In this document: in pieces, positions 43,989 to 54,224 of the stretch
Layout of the letters: every line of letters starts with the position of its first letter
Position numbering within the stretch: position 1 is the stretch's first letter
NCBI GenBank assembly: GCA_024707205.1
Contig: JANQAD010000001.1
Span: forward strand, 806,001-870,000
DNA length: 64,000 nucleotides
From: Demequina sp.
GTDB taxonomy: Bacteria > Actinomycetota > Actinomycetes > Actinomycetales > Demequinaceae
Direction of reading: 5' to 3'
Notes under the pieces: generated by a model
What the model was told of the DNA's origin: nothing
Database searches by the model: none
Seen by the model: the letters and a program-made list of their open reading frames with translations, nothing else
Program-made: the position numbers and the translations under genes

Positions 43989-46696
43989 GCGGCGAGTCGG
44001 TAGTGGAGAGCCTTTGGGGCGCGCGTGAAGATCCCGCACGCGACGCCAACCAGGGCCGGAAGGGCCAAGAGCGCCACGCCCAATTGCCACCACGGCGGCG
44101 CGAACGTAGCGCCGTAGTACTCGTGGGAGCGCGCCCAATCCTCCGCGAGCGCCACGCCAAGACCGATCACCAGCGCCAGGAAGACCGAAAGCGCGGCCTG
44201 CCACCCAGAAACGCGCTTGGCGAGCGCGGGCGACGCCCCGAGCGATGCGAGCGTGAAGTCGTCCCTGCGCGCCTCTGCCCGTGCGAGGCCGAGGGCGAGG
44301 CCCGTGGCGAACAGAGCGATCAGGGCCACGGCGATGAGCGAACTAGCCGCGATGACGTCCGCGTACTCGCCGAAGGGCCACTGCACCACCATGCTGACGT
44401 CATGGGCAACAAGCACGGCATTGGCCGCATCGCCGTCGGCCTGCGTGAGCCCTCCAGGCTTCGTGACCAGCAACATGCTGGGCTCGGTCACGATGCCGTG
44501 GGCCGCTGCGGTCTCGGGCGACACCATCGCGAGCGCAAGCGAAGAGCGATCGGTGGGCACCTCGGTCACCGCATCCAGAGTGAATCCGTCGGTACGGGTA
44601 ATGCCGCCGTCCCAGTTGGCAACGGAGGCCTTCCCATCCACGACGAGCTGGGGGAAGAAGGAGACCAGTCCGCCGCTGTCGAGGGCATCCAGCGCCGCCT
44701 CCGAGGGCTCGTGGCCGAGTAGCAAGGCCAGCAGCGCGGCGTCACCGGTCGCCACGAGCGTGACGTCGGTGCCAACAGGGTCGGCGCAGTTGGGGTCCTC
44801 CGCGATCTGGCGCATTGTGGGGTTGGGAACAGTCCCGTCAGCGTTCGCACGGTTTTCCAGACAAACGTTCTGCGGCGGAACCGTCACCGCGTAGTACGGT
44901 CCCGGCGCGCCGTCCCACGGGTTCTGCCACATGTTCATGGGGTGAAACGTGGCCGCGGGAATGATCCTGCTGAGGTCGGCCTCGAAGACTGCGGGGTCGA
45001 GGTATGTGGGGGTGTCCGAGTCACCCCACTGCGCGAGGTAGATTTGCCCGACGCCAAGCGGCACCTGATGCACCAGGTCCTTCTGAAAGTCTTGTTCGTA
45101 ACGAGCCTCGGTCAAGTACGTGGTGGCGCCGAGGGTGACGGTCACCGCGATCGCGGCGATCACCGGCACCGTGCGCCCAGGACTTCTTGCCGCGTCACGA
45201 GCGGCGATCCGCGCGCCAAGCCCAAGCCAACTGCCCACACGCGCCATCCACCCGAGCAGCCTTGGCAGCGCCATGAGGACGCCGACAAACGCGAGGGCGA
45301 CGGCGGTCAGCTGGGCTACCGTCGCGGTGAGGCGCGCTGGAGAAGAAGCCTCTCCAGACGGATGGTCAAGCACGGAATCGGTGAGGTGCGCGGCAACGAC
45401 GAACATCCCCGCACTGGCGACCACGAGGGCCGCGCCAACATAGCCCGGCCACGCCTTGGGAGAGCGAGGGCGTTGCGAGCCGCGTAGCGCCGCGATGACG
45501 TCAACGCCAGACGAAGTCAAGGCGGGGATGAACGAGGCCAGCAGAGCCGCAAGGACCCCGAAGCCCACCGCAGCGGCCATGTGCCACCACACCACGTGGT
45601 ATCCCCACACCGCGCTTTGGCCCTCCGCACCGCCCCAGTGAAGCTGCGCGCCGATGAACGCCCACGCGGCAAGCATCCCCAGTGGCACGCCAACCGCGCC
45701 CGCGCCGAGGCCGTGCCAGGCACCGGAGGCAAGGCCGATCCCAGTGAGTTCGCGGCGCTCGGCCCCCGTTGCGGCGATCAGGGCGAGGGTGTGCTGGCGG
45801 CGGCGCATCGACACGGCGAACGCGGCGCCGGCGAGCAGCACCACCTCGATGAGCCCAAGGCCACCCCCAAGGATCATGCCTGCGGCCGCGCTCGATCCCC
45901 CACTGGCGCCCTCGAGGGTGGGAGCCGCCACCCCTTCGCGCGTAAAGACGGCAAAGCCGTCGGAGGTAAGGGCGCTGACGTCGTCCTCGGTGAGCGCGGG
46001 CCCCTTCACGTACCACGTTGCTCCCCCAGGTGGGGTCCCTACGTCAAGGTCCGCTGTGCCGAACACAGCACCGTCGTCCCAACCACGCGCAGCTCCGAGT
46101 ACCCCCACAATGTGCACCTGAGCGTCACCAACGCTGAGGGAGTCGCCAACCTTGAGCCCAAACCGCTCGACGAGGCCCGGCGAGACCATGACCTCGTCGC
46201 TCGCGTGGGGCGCGTGGCCCTCGAGAGTGCTCGCCTTGCCCTCAAACTCCGGCCCCCACAACGGGCCCAGAGTGACCGGTACACGGGCCGCGGCGCTCCC
46301 GTTGGAGGCCACGGCGGTGACCCTCGAGATGGGAGTCACCTGGGCTCCGCTTGGCAGCAGGGGCCGCGGGTCGCGCGTGGTCGGATCCGCGGTGTCCTCA
46401 TCGTCGCCGCCGACCACCGAAAGCTGAGAGGGATCCTCCGCTGACTGAAACACCTGGGAGCCACTTGGGCCAACGCCGGTCACCCAGGCCTCGTTCTGGC
46501 CGAGTTCGGAGGCTACAAGCTCTGCGCGCGTTGGCTGGCCGCTCGCGTTGACGACGCCAACCGCCATGACAATTGCCACCGGCAGCGCGACCATCGACAC
46601 CACGAGCGCGAAGTTGCCGGGCCGGCTGCGCAGGTCCCGACGAGCGATCCGAAGCGAGGTCGCAGAACGGCGAAAGGCCGCCGCGATCCGGCTCAT
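43985..46696 (-). CDS. FtsX-like ABC transporter permease
   Basis: 903 residues. An N-terminal helix, a long extracytoplasmic domain and two groups of three or four helices are visible (for example GLIEVVLLAGAAFAVSMRRR and SSLIAVALIALFATGLALGL). This layout matches MacB/LolE-like FtsX permeases of actinobacteria. It overlaps its ATPase by 4 nt. No AGCGTCGGGC copy is present in this large gene. Confidence 0.88.
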   Translation of the reverse strand: MSRIAAAFRRSATSLRIARRDLRSRPGNFALVVSMVALPVAIVMAVGVVNASGQPTRAELVASELGQNEAWVTGVGPSGSQVFQSAEDPSQLSVVGGDDEDTADPTTRDPRPLLPSGAQVTPISRVTAVASNGSAAARVPVTLGPLWGPEFEGKASTLEGHAPHASDEVMVSPGLVERFGLKVGDSLSVGDAQVHIVGVLGAARGWDDGAVFGTADLDVGTPPGGATWYVKGPALTEDDVSALTSDGFAVFTREGVAAPTLEGASGGSSAAAGMILGGGLGLIEVVLLAGAAFAVSMRRRQHTLALIAATGAERRELTGIGLASGAWHGLGAGAVGVPLGMLAAWAFIGAQLHWGGAEGQSAVWGYHVVWWHMAAAVGFGVLAALLASFIPALTSSGVDVIAALRGSQRPRSPKAWPGYVGAALVVASAGMFVVAAHLTDSVLDHPSGEASSPARLTATVAQLTAVALAFVGVLMALPRLLGWMARVGSWLGLGARIAARDAARSPGRTVPVIAAIAVTVTLGATTYLTEARYEQDFQKDLVHQVPLGVGQIYLAQWGDSDTPTYLDPAVFEADLSRIIPAATFHPMNMWQNPWDGAPGPYYAVTVPPQNVCLENRANADGTVPNPTMRQIAEDPNCADPVGTDVTLVATGDAALLALLLGHEPSEAALDALDSGGLVSFFPQLVVDGKASVANWDGGITRTDGFTLDAVTEVPTDRSSLALAMVSPETAAAHGIVTEPSMLLVTKPGGLTQADGDAANAVLVAHDVSMVVQWPFGEYADVIAASSLIAVALIALFATGLALGLARAEARRDDFTLASLGASPALAKRVSGWQAALSVFLALVIGLGVALAEDWARSHEYYGATFAPPWWQLGVALLALPALVGVACGIFTRAPKALHYRLAA

Positions 46697-47411
46697 CCGA
46701 CGGTTCCCGCCAGTAGCCCATCAGGGGACGACGCGGCCACCTGGTCCACGATGCGACCGTCCGCGAGATAGACCACGCGATCCGCCCAGGCCGCATGCCT
46801 GGCGTCGTGAGTGACGAGCACGACGGCCGCCCCCTCGTCGGCTCTCTCGCGCAGCGTCGAAAGCACCGTGTCGCCCGTCACCGAGTCGAGTGCACCCGTC
46901 GGCTCGTCCGCGAGCAGCAGCTCGCGTCGGCCAACGATCGCCCGCGCGATGGCCACGCGCTGTCGCTGACCGCCGGACAGCTCGTCGGGGAACGATGAAG
47001 AGCGGTCTCGAAGTTTGACGGCCGCGAGCGCGCGCCGCGCCTCCGAGCGCGCCGTTGCTCGCGGAGCGCCGGCGAGGTCAAGGGGAGGGCCACGTTCTCA
47101 AGCACGGTGAGCGACGGCACCAGGTTGAAGTCCTGAAAGACAAAGCCGATCGCATCACGGCGGAGCCGCGCTCTCGTCTTGGCGGTTGCCACCGAGATGT
47201 CCTCGCCGTCCAGGTACACCTCACCGGCGGTGGGTTGCAGCAGCGCACCTGCGACGGAGAGCAGCGTGGACTTTCCCGATCCGGACGTGCCCATCACCGC
47301 GACCATCTCGCCCGTCGCCACCTGGAGGGAAACGTCGTCGAGCGCCCTCACCTCCGTGTTGCCGGAGCCGTAGACCTTCGTGACCTCATGCAGCGCAAGA
47401 TGGACGGTCAT
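46693..47411 (-). CDS. MacB/LolD-type ABC ATPase (frameshift in a G-run)
   Basis: About 239 residues when repaired. Walker A GTSGSGKST, Q-loop FVFQDFNLVPSLTVLENVAL, then after the break DELSGGQRQRVAIARAI and LLLADEPTGALDS. The break is at 47082-47085 (4 G; 5 restores LPLDLAGAPRATARSEARRA). It partners with the FtsX permease. PadR is first in the operon. Confidence 0.85.
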
Positions 47412-47986
47412 CGGGTCTCCTCCAGTGCGGGTTCCGCTTGCGCGACCGCTGCAGCTCGAGGACCCGTGCGGCCGGCGCGCCGCAGCGCGAGGCGCTGCTC
47501 GGCGTGGTCGAGCCAGCGGATCTCGGCCTCGGTTCGGAAGATGAGCGCATCGGAGATCAGCTCCCAGGTGGGGTCCCCGTCGCGGGCCGCTCGGGCGGCG
47601 CGGTTGAGGTCCTGAAGCGACCTCATCGCCTCCACGCGCTCGGTCTGGATCACTCGCGCAACGTCGACGGTTGATGAGTCAACCGCGAGCGCGATCTTCA
47701 GTGCGACATCGTCCCGGCCGGCAACCTGCCGCCCACTCGGCGAATCCCACCAGGCGTCGACGGCCGCCCGACCGGCGTCGGTCAGCGTGTAGTGGACCTG
47801 GCGCGAGTCGGCGTCGTCGTCGCGCGTTACGAGACCATCCCTTACGAGCCGATCGAGCGTCGTGTAAACCTGCCCAATGTTGAGCGGCCACGCGCCACCC
47901 GTCCGGTCCTCGAAGTGCTGGCGCAGTTCGTAGCCGTAGCGGTTGCCCTCGCCGAGAAGGGCGAGCAGTGAGTGCTTGAGTGACAT
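47408..47986 (-). CDS. PadR family transcriptional regulator
   Basis: 192 residues. The PadR winged helix is LLALLGEGNRYGYELRQHFE, followed by YTTLDRLVRDGLVTRDDDAD, then the C-terminal dimerisation helices. It overlaps the ATPase gene by 4 nt and is first in the PadR-ATPase-FtsX operon; probable autorepressor. Confidence 0.93.
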   Translation of the reverse strand: MSLKHSLLALLGEGNRYGYELRQHFEDRTGGAWPLNIGQVYTTLDRLVRDGLVTRDDDADSRQVHYTLTDAGRAAVDAWWDSPSGRQVAGRDDVALKIALAVDSSTVDVARVIQTERVEAMRSLQDLNRAARAARDGDPTWELISDALIFRTEAEIRWLDHAEQRLALRRAGRTGPRAAAVAQAEPALEETR

Positions 47987-48000
47987 CGTTGCTCCATTGC

Positions 48001-48026
48001 ATACCGGTTATGTATACCGAGTATGT
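48001..48026. promoter_or_regulatory. Candidate PadR operator: two 13-bp direct repeats
   Basis: ATACCGGTTATGT (48001-48013) and ATACCGAGTATGT (48014-48026) are contiguous with two differences. They lie 15-40 bp before the padR start. PadR proteins commonly bind ATAC/GTAT-containing sequences. Assignment is positional. Confidence 0.6.
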
Positions 48027-48096
48027 AGAGCGACGGCGCACGAGTCAAGCGACCGCGCGGCGTGTCATGCCGCGACTGCGCGTGGCGCAACGGGTC

Positions 48097-48357
48097 TCAG
48101 GAAAGCCGCGTCGCCTTGACGTACTCGCCGCCGTGGACCGCCACCTCGAAGCGGCTCTTCTCCTTGACCGCAAGGCCGAACAGGATCGCCCACATGCCCA
48201 GATCGTCCGCGAGGCCCAGCGGGCCAAGGACGATCTCGGGGATGAGGTCGATGGGCGAGACCGTGTAGATGACGGTCACGACGGCCATGAACCACGTCAT
48301 GGGCGCCAGTTTGTGTTCGCCGTGGAACACGGCCTTGATGAAGCTCCACCAGCTCAT
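48097..48357 (-). CDS. YkvA-family (DUF1232) small membrane protein
   Basis: 86 residues. The DUF1232 core MAVVTVIYTVSPIDLIPEIV with the SPIDLIPE signature is present, followed by LADDLGMWAILFGLA. Function is unknown. It follows the TetR gene by 47 bp. Confidence 0.88.
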   Translation of the reverse strand: MSWWSFIKAVFHGEHKLAPMTWFMAVVTVIYTVSPIDLIPEIVLGPLGLADDLGMWAILFGLAVKEKSRFEVAVHGGEYVKATRLS

Positions 48358-48404
48358 TTGAACCTCCCGTGCGGCTGACTCCGCACTTCCAGGGTAACCC
48401 CGGA

Positions 48405-49003
48405 TCAGCGCTCAAGCACCGCGGAGACCGTGCCTGCGATGTACTCGACGGCCTCGGGGAGAACTTCTCAGTATCCGGGAACGCGAGGTGCCACGTATCG
48501 ATGACCGCGAGACCCGCCGCCACGGCCGCGGAGGCGCGCACGAGGTGCTCGGGCTGGATCTTCGCGGGATCGGCTGTCCCCGAGAGCGCGCTCGCGAGCG
48601 TGATCGCCAGCACGTTGGTGATGCCGGACGCGGAGATCTCCGCCCCCACCATCGCCTGGATCTGGGGGTCCTTGAACACCGCGACCGATTCGGGGCTGCA
48701 GTCCGCCATCGCCTTAACGACGTTCCCGATGAAGTCCCTCCGCGCGCCGGCCGTCGACAAATCCGGCTCGCGCTCCAGCACGCTCCGGATGGCTGCGATG
48801 GGCTGATCCACGATCGCGCGCAGGATCTCGTCCTTGGACGCGAAATGGTAGTAGAGCGCGGCCTTGGTGAGGCCCAGGGCGTCGGAGATGTCACGGATCG
48901 ACGTGCCTGAAAAACCGCGTTCCGCGAACAGGCCCGACGCCGTGGTGACGATCCGCGCTCTAGTGTCCGTTCGCCGTGCGTCGACGGGCGCTTCCGTGGT
49001 CAT
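48405..49003 (-). CDS. TetR family regulator of the MMPL exporter (frameshift near the C-terminus)
   Basis: About 199 residues when repaired. HTH: RIVTTASGLFAERGFSGTSI then LGLTKAALYYHFASKDEILR. The break at 48456-48459 (4 G; 5 restores EAVEYIAGTVSAVLER and the stop at 48405) affects only the last 17 residues. Unrepaired, the frame would read on into the YkvA gene as an artificial fusion. It is divergent from the MMPL gene. Confidence 0.87.
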
Positions 49004-49039
49004 GCCCTCATCCTCCAGTGCACGTCACCAAACTTTCGC

Positions 49040-49101
49040 TTGACGAACGTTTAGTTATCGTGTCAATATCGGCCCTGGAACCATCTTAACGGTCGTTCAG
49101 T
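49040..49101. promoter_or_regulatory. Two TetR operator sites in the MMPL promoter region
   Basis: TTGACGAACGTTTAGT (49040-49055) and TTAACGGTCGTTCAGT (49086-49101) follow one pattern, TTRACGNNCGTTYAGT, with a palindromic RACGNNCGTT core. They lie between the divergent TetR and MMPL genes. Site 1 also contains a TTGACG -35-like hexamer. Confidence 0.75.
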
Positions 49102-49122
49102 AAAACTAACAGGGGAGAAACC

Positions 49123-51294
49123 ATGAAGGCCATCGCGCGCTTCTCAACCGGCCGCCCACTGGCGGTCCTGCTCGGCTGGATCGTCCTAGTCATCGGACTG
49201 CAGGCTCTCGTCGCCGCCGTTGGCCAGGACATCCGCGACACCTACGCGCTCAAAGACAGTGACTCGCAGTCCGCGCTCGACACGCTGCGCGCCAGCTTCC
49301 CTGCCGCCGCCGGCGACACCGACACGGTCGCGTTCAAGGTGACCTCCGGCTCGATCACCGAGGCGCAAGGCGAGATCGAGGCCGTGCTCGCGGACATCGC
49401 CAAGGTTGACCACGTCACCGGGGTCGTGAGCCCCTTCGCGCCCGACGCTGTTGGCCAGGTCTCGCCGAGCGGCACCATCGCGATCGCCACCATCCACTAC
49501 GACGACCAGGCGTACAACCTGCCGCTCGAGGACGTCGAGAAGGTGGGCGCCATCGTCGCCGCCGCGAACTCCGACGAGCTAACCGTCGGCGTCGCCGGTC
49601 AGCCCGCGAGCCGCCTCACCAATCCCACCGTGGGCGTCGGGGAGTTCATCGGCCTCGCCATCGCGGGCGTCATCCTGTTCATCGCCTTCGGCTCTCTCAT
49701 GGCCGTGACCGTTCCGCTGATCTCCGCGATCGTCGCGCTCACGGGCGCTCTTGCGGCGCTGAGCCTGTTCTCGAACCTCGACCCGCAGTCCACGTCGTCT
49801 CCCCTGCTCGCCGTGCTCCTTGGCCTCGGTATCGGCATCGACTACGCGCTGTTCATCGTCAACCGCCACCGCCTTGGCCTCAAGGCGGGCCGGGAAGTTC
49901 GCGACTCCGTGCGGGCATCCGTGACCACCTCCGGCCGCGCGGTGGTGTTCGCCGGCCTGACGGTGTTCATCGCCCTGGCCGGAATGTTCGTGCCCCAGAT
50001 CCACTTCCTGTCCTCGCTCGCGATCGCCGCCGCGATCACGGTCGCGTTCTCCGTTGCCGCGTCCATCACGCTCGTGCCCGCCCTGCTCACGCTGTACGGG
50101 CACCGCGTGCTTAGCCGCCGCGAGCGCGCGCACCTCGCCGAGACCGGCTTTGTGCCCGACGCCGTTCCCAAGCCTGGTCGCTTCGCCAACCTGGTGGAGC
50201 GTCGGCCCTTGGTGACGTCGCTCGCTGCGCTCGCGGTGCTTGGGCTGCTCGCGATCCCCGCGTTCTCCCTGCGCCTCGGCAACGCCGACCAGGGCAACGA
50301 CCCCGTTGGCGCGACCACGCGCACCGCCTACGACATCGTGGCCGAGGGCTTTGGGCCCGGCGTCAACGGCACGCTCGTGGTGGTGGCCAAGGGCGACGAC
50401 CTGACGGGCCTCGCCACGAAGATCGGCGGCGACTCCGACGTCGCCTCCGTGCAGGGGCCGATCCCCAACGGTGACGGCAGCGCGCAGATGCTCGTGGTGG
50501 TGCCCAAGACCTCGCCCCAGGACGTGGCCACGGAGCACCTCGTTGAGCGCGTGCGCGACACCTACATCCCTCAGGCCGACGTGGCCGCGCACGTTGGCGG
50601 ATCGGTCGCGGGCCAGCTCGACTTCACCGACGCGATCGCCGACTCCCTCCCGCTGTTCTTCGCGATCGTCATTGGGCTGTCCATGGTCGTACTCACCGTG
50701 GCGTTCCGCTCGGTCACGCTCCCGCTCGTTGGCGCGGCGATGAACCTGCTCTCCGCGCTCGCGGCGTTCGGCGTCATCGTTGCCGTGTTCCAGTGGGGCT
50801 GGGGCCACTCGCTCATCGGCATCGGCGAGGGCGGCCCGGTGGAGCCGTTCGCCCCGCTGATCCTGTTCGCGCTGCTCTTTGGGCTGTCGATGGACTACCA
50901 GGTGTTCCTCGTGTCCCGCATCGCGGAGCTGTACCACGGGACCAAGGACAACGCCGTGGCCGTGCGGCGCGGGCTAGCGGAGGTGAGCCGCGTGATCATC
51001 GCGGCCGCATCCATCATGGTGGTGGTGTTCGGGTCCTTCGTGAGCTCCGACTCGCGCATCATGAAGCTCCTTGGCCTTGGGCTCGCGGTGGCCGTGTTCG
51101 TCGACGCGTTCATCGTGCGCGTGGTGCTCGTGCCCGCGATCATGCGGCTGCTCGGCCGCGCGAACTGGTGGATGCCGGCGTGGCTGGACCGCATCCTGCC
51201 CCACCTCGACATCGATGACAATGCAAGCGCCGGCGACGGCCACGCGGTGGCCAGCCAGGGCGTCGGACAGGAAAGCGAGCTCGTGGAGGCCTAG
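49123..51294 (+). CDS. MMPL/RND-family membrane transporter
   Basis: 723 residues with two repeats of one helix, an extracytoplasmic loop and five helices. Motifs include GLGIGIDYALFIVNRHRLGL (the GxxxDY proton relay) and GLSMDYQVFLVSRIAEL. Family members export lipids or drugs. It is probably induced through the divergent TetR. A repeat copy (49440-49449) encodes PDAVG. It overlaps the carbonic anhydrase gene stop by 4 nt (convergent). Confidence 0.93.
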   Translation: MKAIARFSTGRPLAVLLGWIVLVIGLQALVAAVGQDIRDTYALKDSDSQSALDTLRASFPAAAGDTDTVAFKVTSGSITEAQGEIEAVLADIAKVDHVTGVVSPFAPDAVGQVSPSGTIAIATIHYDDQAYNLPLEDVEKVGAIVAAANSDELTVGVAGQPASRLTNPTVGVGEFIGLAIAGVILFIAFGSLMAVTVPLISAIVALTGALAALSLFSNLDPQSTSSPLLAVLLGLGIGIDYALFIVNRHRLGLKAGREVRDSVRASVTTSGRAVVFAGLTVFIALAGMFVPQIHFLSSLAIAAAITVAFSVAASITLVPALLTLYGHRVLSRRERAHLAETGFVPDAVPKPGRFANLVERRPLVTSLAALAVLGLLAIPAFSLRLGNADQGNDPVGATTRTAYDIVAEGFGPGVNGTLVVVAKGDDLTGLATKIGGDSDVASVQGPIPNGDGSAQMLVVVPKTSPQDVATEHLVERVRDTYIPQADVAAHVGGSVAGQLDFTDAIADSLPLFFAIVIGLSMVVLTVAFRSVTLPLVGAAMNLLSALAAFGVIVAVFQWGWGHSLIGIGEGGPVEPFAPLILFALLFGLSMDYQVFLVSRIAELYHGTKDNAVAVRRGLAEVSRVIIAAASIMVVVFGSFVSSDSRIMKLLGLGLAVAVFVDAFIVRVVLVPAIMRLLGRANWWMPAWLDRILPHLDIDDNASAGDGHAVASQGVGQESELVEA

Positions 51295-51779
51295 AGAACC
51301 TCGCGCAGCTCACCCGTGTGGACGTCGAAGACGAAGGCGCGCACCTGGGTGGTGTCCACGAGGAACGGCGAGCGGCGCACGCGCTCCATGGACTGCCGCA
51401 GGTCGGCGTCCAGGTCCTTGAAGGATTCGGGGCTCCAGGTGGGCTTGAGTCCAGTCTCTTCGAGCAACTGGTTGCGCAGCTGGTCGTCGGTGAACGTGAG
51501 TGAGCCGCAGTCGGTGTGGTGGATGAGGATGATCTCGCGCGTGCCCAGCTTGCGCTGCGAGACGGTGAGCGAGCGAATGACGTCGTCCGTCACCACGCCG
51601 CCCGCGTTACGCATGATGTGCGCGTCGCCGATCTCGAGGCCAAGCGCGGCGAACGTGTCGAGGCGCGAGTCCATGCACGTCACCACGGCGAGCTTGCGGC
51701 GCGGCGGGAGCGGGCGGTCCGGGATGTACTGCGCCGCGTAGTTCTTGTTGTTGGCGAGGAGTTCGTCGGCAATTCCCAT
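51291..51779 (-). CDS. Beta-carbonic anhydrase
   Basis: 162 residues, short form. Zinc ligands Cys35, His88 and Cys91 are in VTCMDSRLD and HHTDCG; Asp37 and Arg39 complete the CxDxR dyad. It interconverts CO2 and bicarbonate. The ATG at 51779 fits the usual N-terminus. Confidence 0.95.
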   Translation of the reverse strand: MGIADELLANNKNYAAQYIPDRPLPPRRKLAVVTCMDSRLDTFAALGLEIGDAHIMRNAGGVVTDDVIRSLTVSQRKLGTREIILIHHTDCGSLTFTDDQLRNQLLEETGLKPTWSPESFKDLDADLRQSMERVRRSPFLVDTTQVRAFVFDVHTGELREVL

Positions 51780-51818
51780 GGGGAAAGACTACGGGGGGCC
51801 CGATGCGAGGATGAGCGC

Positions 51819-52589
51819 ATGTCTCGCATCTTCATCACGGGCTCGGCCCAGGGAATTGGCGCCGAGTGCGCGCGGCAGCTCATCGCGATGGGCAACGAGG
51901 TGGTGCTGCACGGCCGCAACGAGGCCCGCGCGGCGGCGGCCCTGTCCCAGTTGCCCGACGCTGTTGGCGCCGTCGCGGGCGACCTCGCCTCCCTCTCGGG
52001 TGCCAGGGAGGCCGCCGAGGCGGCCGACGCGCTTGGCCCGTTCGACGTCGTGATTCACAACGCAGGGCTGGGCGGCGGCGCCCGCGAGCGCACCCTCACC
52101 GATGACGGGCTCGAGAAGATCTTCCAGACGAACGTCGTTGGCCCGTTCGTGGTCACCGCGCTCATGTCGGTGGCGAGGCGGATGGTGTATCTGACCTCCG
52201 GCCTCGAGTCCCAGGGCGTGTGGCGGCCAGACGACCTGCAGTGGGAGTCGCGGCCATGGGATGGGATGCAGGCCTACAGCGACTCCAAGCTGCACGACTC
52301 GATGCTCGCCTTCGAGCTAGCCGCTCGGCACCCGGAGGCGATCATCAACGCGGTGGACCCGGGCTGGATCAAGACCCAGCTCGGAGGGCCGAACGCGTGG
52401 GACGAGGTGGAGGATGGCGCGGAGACTCAGGTGTGGTTGGCGACGTCCGACGATGAGGCGGCCACAGCATCGGGCCGCTACGTGAAGCGGCGAGAGGTGC
52501 ACGAGCCAAACCCCGCGGTGAGGGACGCGCGGTCGCGGGCGGCGCTCGTCGCTGAACTCGAGCGACTCACGGGGCTCTCCCTGCCCTGA
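51819..52589 (+). CDS. Short-chain dehydrogenase/reductase
   Basis: 256 residues from ATG 51819. The cofactor motif is ITGSAQGIGAECARQL, with NAG in VVIHNAGLGGG. The expected catalytic YxxxK is AYSDSKL. Substrate unknown. A repeat copy (51953-51962) encodes PDAVG, and a variant at 52465 encodes TASG. Confidence 0.9.
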   Translation: MSRIFITGSAQGIGAECARQLIAMGNEVVLHGRNEARAAAALSQLPDAVGAVAGDLASLSGAREAAEAADALGPFDVVIHNAGLGGGARERTLTDDGLEKIFQTNVVGPFVVTALMSVARRMVYLTSGLESQGVWRPDDLQWESRPWDGMQAYSDSKLHDSMLAFELAARHPEAIINAVDPGWIKTQLGGPNAWDEVEDGAETQVWLATSDDEAATASGRYVKRREVHEPNPAVRDARSRAALVAELERLTGLSLP

Positions 52590-52595
52590 ACGACA

Positions 52596-52691
52596 ACGGA
52601 CCCCGCTCAACTGGATGAGCGGGGTCCGTCGCAGGAAGGGTCGTCGAGCGGCCGGAACCGCTCGACGATGGAAAACCTACCAAAGGTAGGT
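52596..52691. terminator. Three consecutive hairpins between convergent genes
   Basis: Hairpin 1 (52596-52629) has a perfect 14-bp stem, ACGGACCCCGCTCA, and a 6-nt loop. Hairpin 2 (52641-52668) has a perfect 11-bp stem TCGTCGAGCGG. Hairpin 3 (52675-52691) is ACCTACC-AAA-GGTAGGT followed by GTTT. Probably bidirectional transcription termination for the SDR gene and araA. Confidence 0.8.
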
Positions 52692-52708
52692 GTTTCCCGT
52701 CGGGGGGA

Positions 52709-54224
52709 TCAACGACCCCCGAACGCGTAGTAGGCGGAGTTCCACTGGATCTTCTGTTCGAATGCCTCAAGGGTGGTGTCCGCGTCGATGACCAGCAACT
52801 CGATTCCCGCCATCCGCGCGAAGTCCTTGATCACCTGCACGTCGAGCTGGTTGCTCATCGCCGTGTGGTGAGCGCCACCCGTCTGCAGCCAAGCGGCGAC
52901 CGCCGTGGGGAAGTCCGGGCGCGCCTTCCACACCGCGTGACCGACGGGCAGGTTAGGCATCGGCTCCGGCAATTCGACGTTGTCCACCTCGTTCACCACA
53001 AGGCGGAACCTGTCCCGCATGTCACTGAGCGCCACCACCACGGCCGGCCCAGCGTCGGCCGTGAAGACCAGGCGCACCGGGTCCTCCTTGCCGCCGATCC
53101 CGAGCGGGTGGATCTCCAGCCGCGCCTTGCGAGAGGACAGCGCGGGGTTGACCTCGAGCATGTGCGCCCCGAGCGAGAGTTCCTCTCCGGGCACCAGGTG
53201 ATAGGTGTAGTCCTCCATGAGGCTCGCGCCGCCTGGCAGCCCCGCGCCCATCACGGCGCACAGGCGAACGAGGATCGCGGTCTTCCAGTCGCCCTCGGCC
53301 CCGAAGCCGTAGCCGTCCGCCATGAGGCGCTGCACCGCGAGGCCCGGGAGCTGGCGCAGCTCGCCAAGATCCTCGAACGTATCCGTGAAGGCCCCAAAGC
53401 CGCCCTCCTCGAGGAAGCCCCGCAGGCCCGCCTCGATCGCGGCCGCGTATCGCAGCGACTCGTGCCGCTCACCACCGGGAAGCAGTTCCGGCGCCACCTC
53501 GTAGGAGTCCAGGTACTCGGCGATGAGCGCGTCGATCGCCGCGTCGCCCACGGCGTCCACCCGCGCAACCAACTCGTTCACTCCCCCACGTGTTGATCTG
53601 GGTGCCGAGCACCACCTCGGCCTCGGTCTTGTCTCCCTCGGTAACCGCGACAAACCGCATGTTGTCGCCGAACCTCGCCACCTTGAGTGACTTGGCCGCC
53701 GCTATGCCCGACGCTGCGCGCGCCCAGGTGCCGATGCGTCGGCTGACCTCGGGCGAAGATGCGTGGCCCACCACGGTCACGCGCGGAATGCCGAGTCGCG
53801 TCTCGATATAGGCGTGCTCGCGGTCGCCGTGCGCGGCCTGGTTGAGGTTCATGAAGTCGAAGTCGATCGTGGCCCACGGCAGCTCGAGGTTCGCCTGGGT
53901 GGCGAAGTGCAGCAGGGGCTTGGTGAGCGCGTTGAGCCCGGAGATCCACATCTTGGCCGGGCTGAACGTGTGCATCCAGGCGATTACGCCGATGACCTTG
54001 GGGTCGGCGCTGGCCTCCACCATGGCGTCCAGGATGCCGTCGCGGCTGATGAGCACGGGCTTCCACACGATCGTGACCGGAACATCCCCGGAGGCGCGCA
54101 GCAGCTCCACCACCTGCTGCGACTGCTCCGCGACCTGCTTGAGCACCTCCTCGCCGTACAGCGTCTGGCTTCCGGTGAGGAACCACACCTCATACTCGGC
54201 GAGATTGGGAACGATGCTTGTCAC
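52709..54224 (-). CDS. araA: L-arabinose isomerase (frameshift in a C-run)
   Basis: Converts L-arabinose to L-ribulose. About 505 residues when repaired. Catalytic blocks: [37 protein letters not shown] and the metal-binding MEDYTYH with His. The break at 53583-53587 (5 C; 4 restores [18 protein letters not shown]) splits the gene in the middle. GTG start overlaps the araD stop. Last gene of lacI-araB-araD-araA order. A repeat copy lies at 53706-53715. Confidence 0.95.

Noticed and set aside
48065..49003. TetR protein fused to a YkvA domain
   Set aside because: The fusion arises from a one-base deletion in the G-run 48456-48459. With five G the TetR frame stops at 48405, before the intact YkvA gene.
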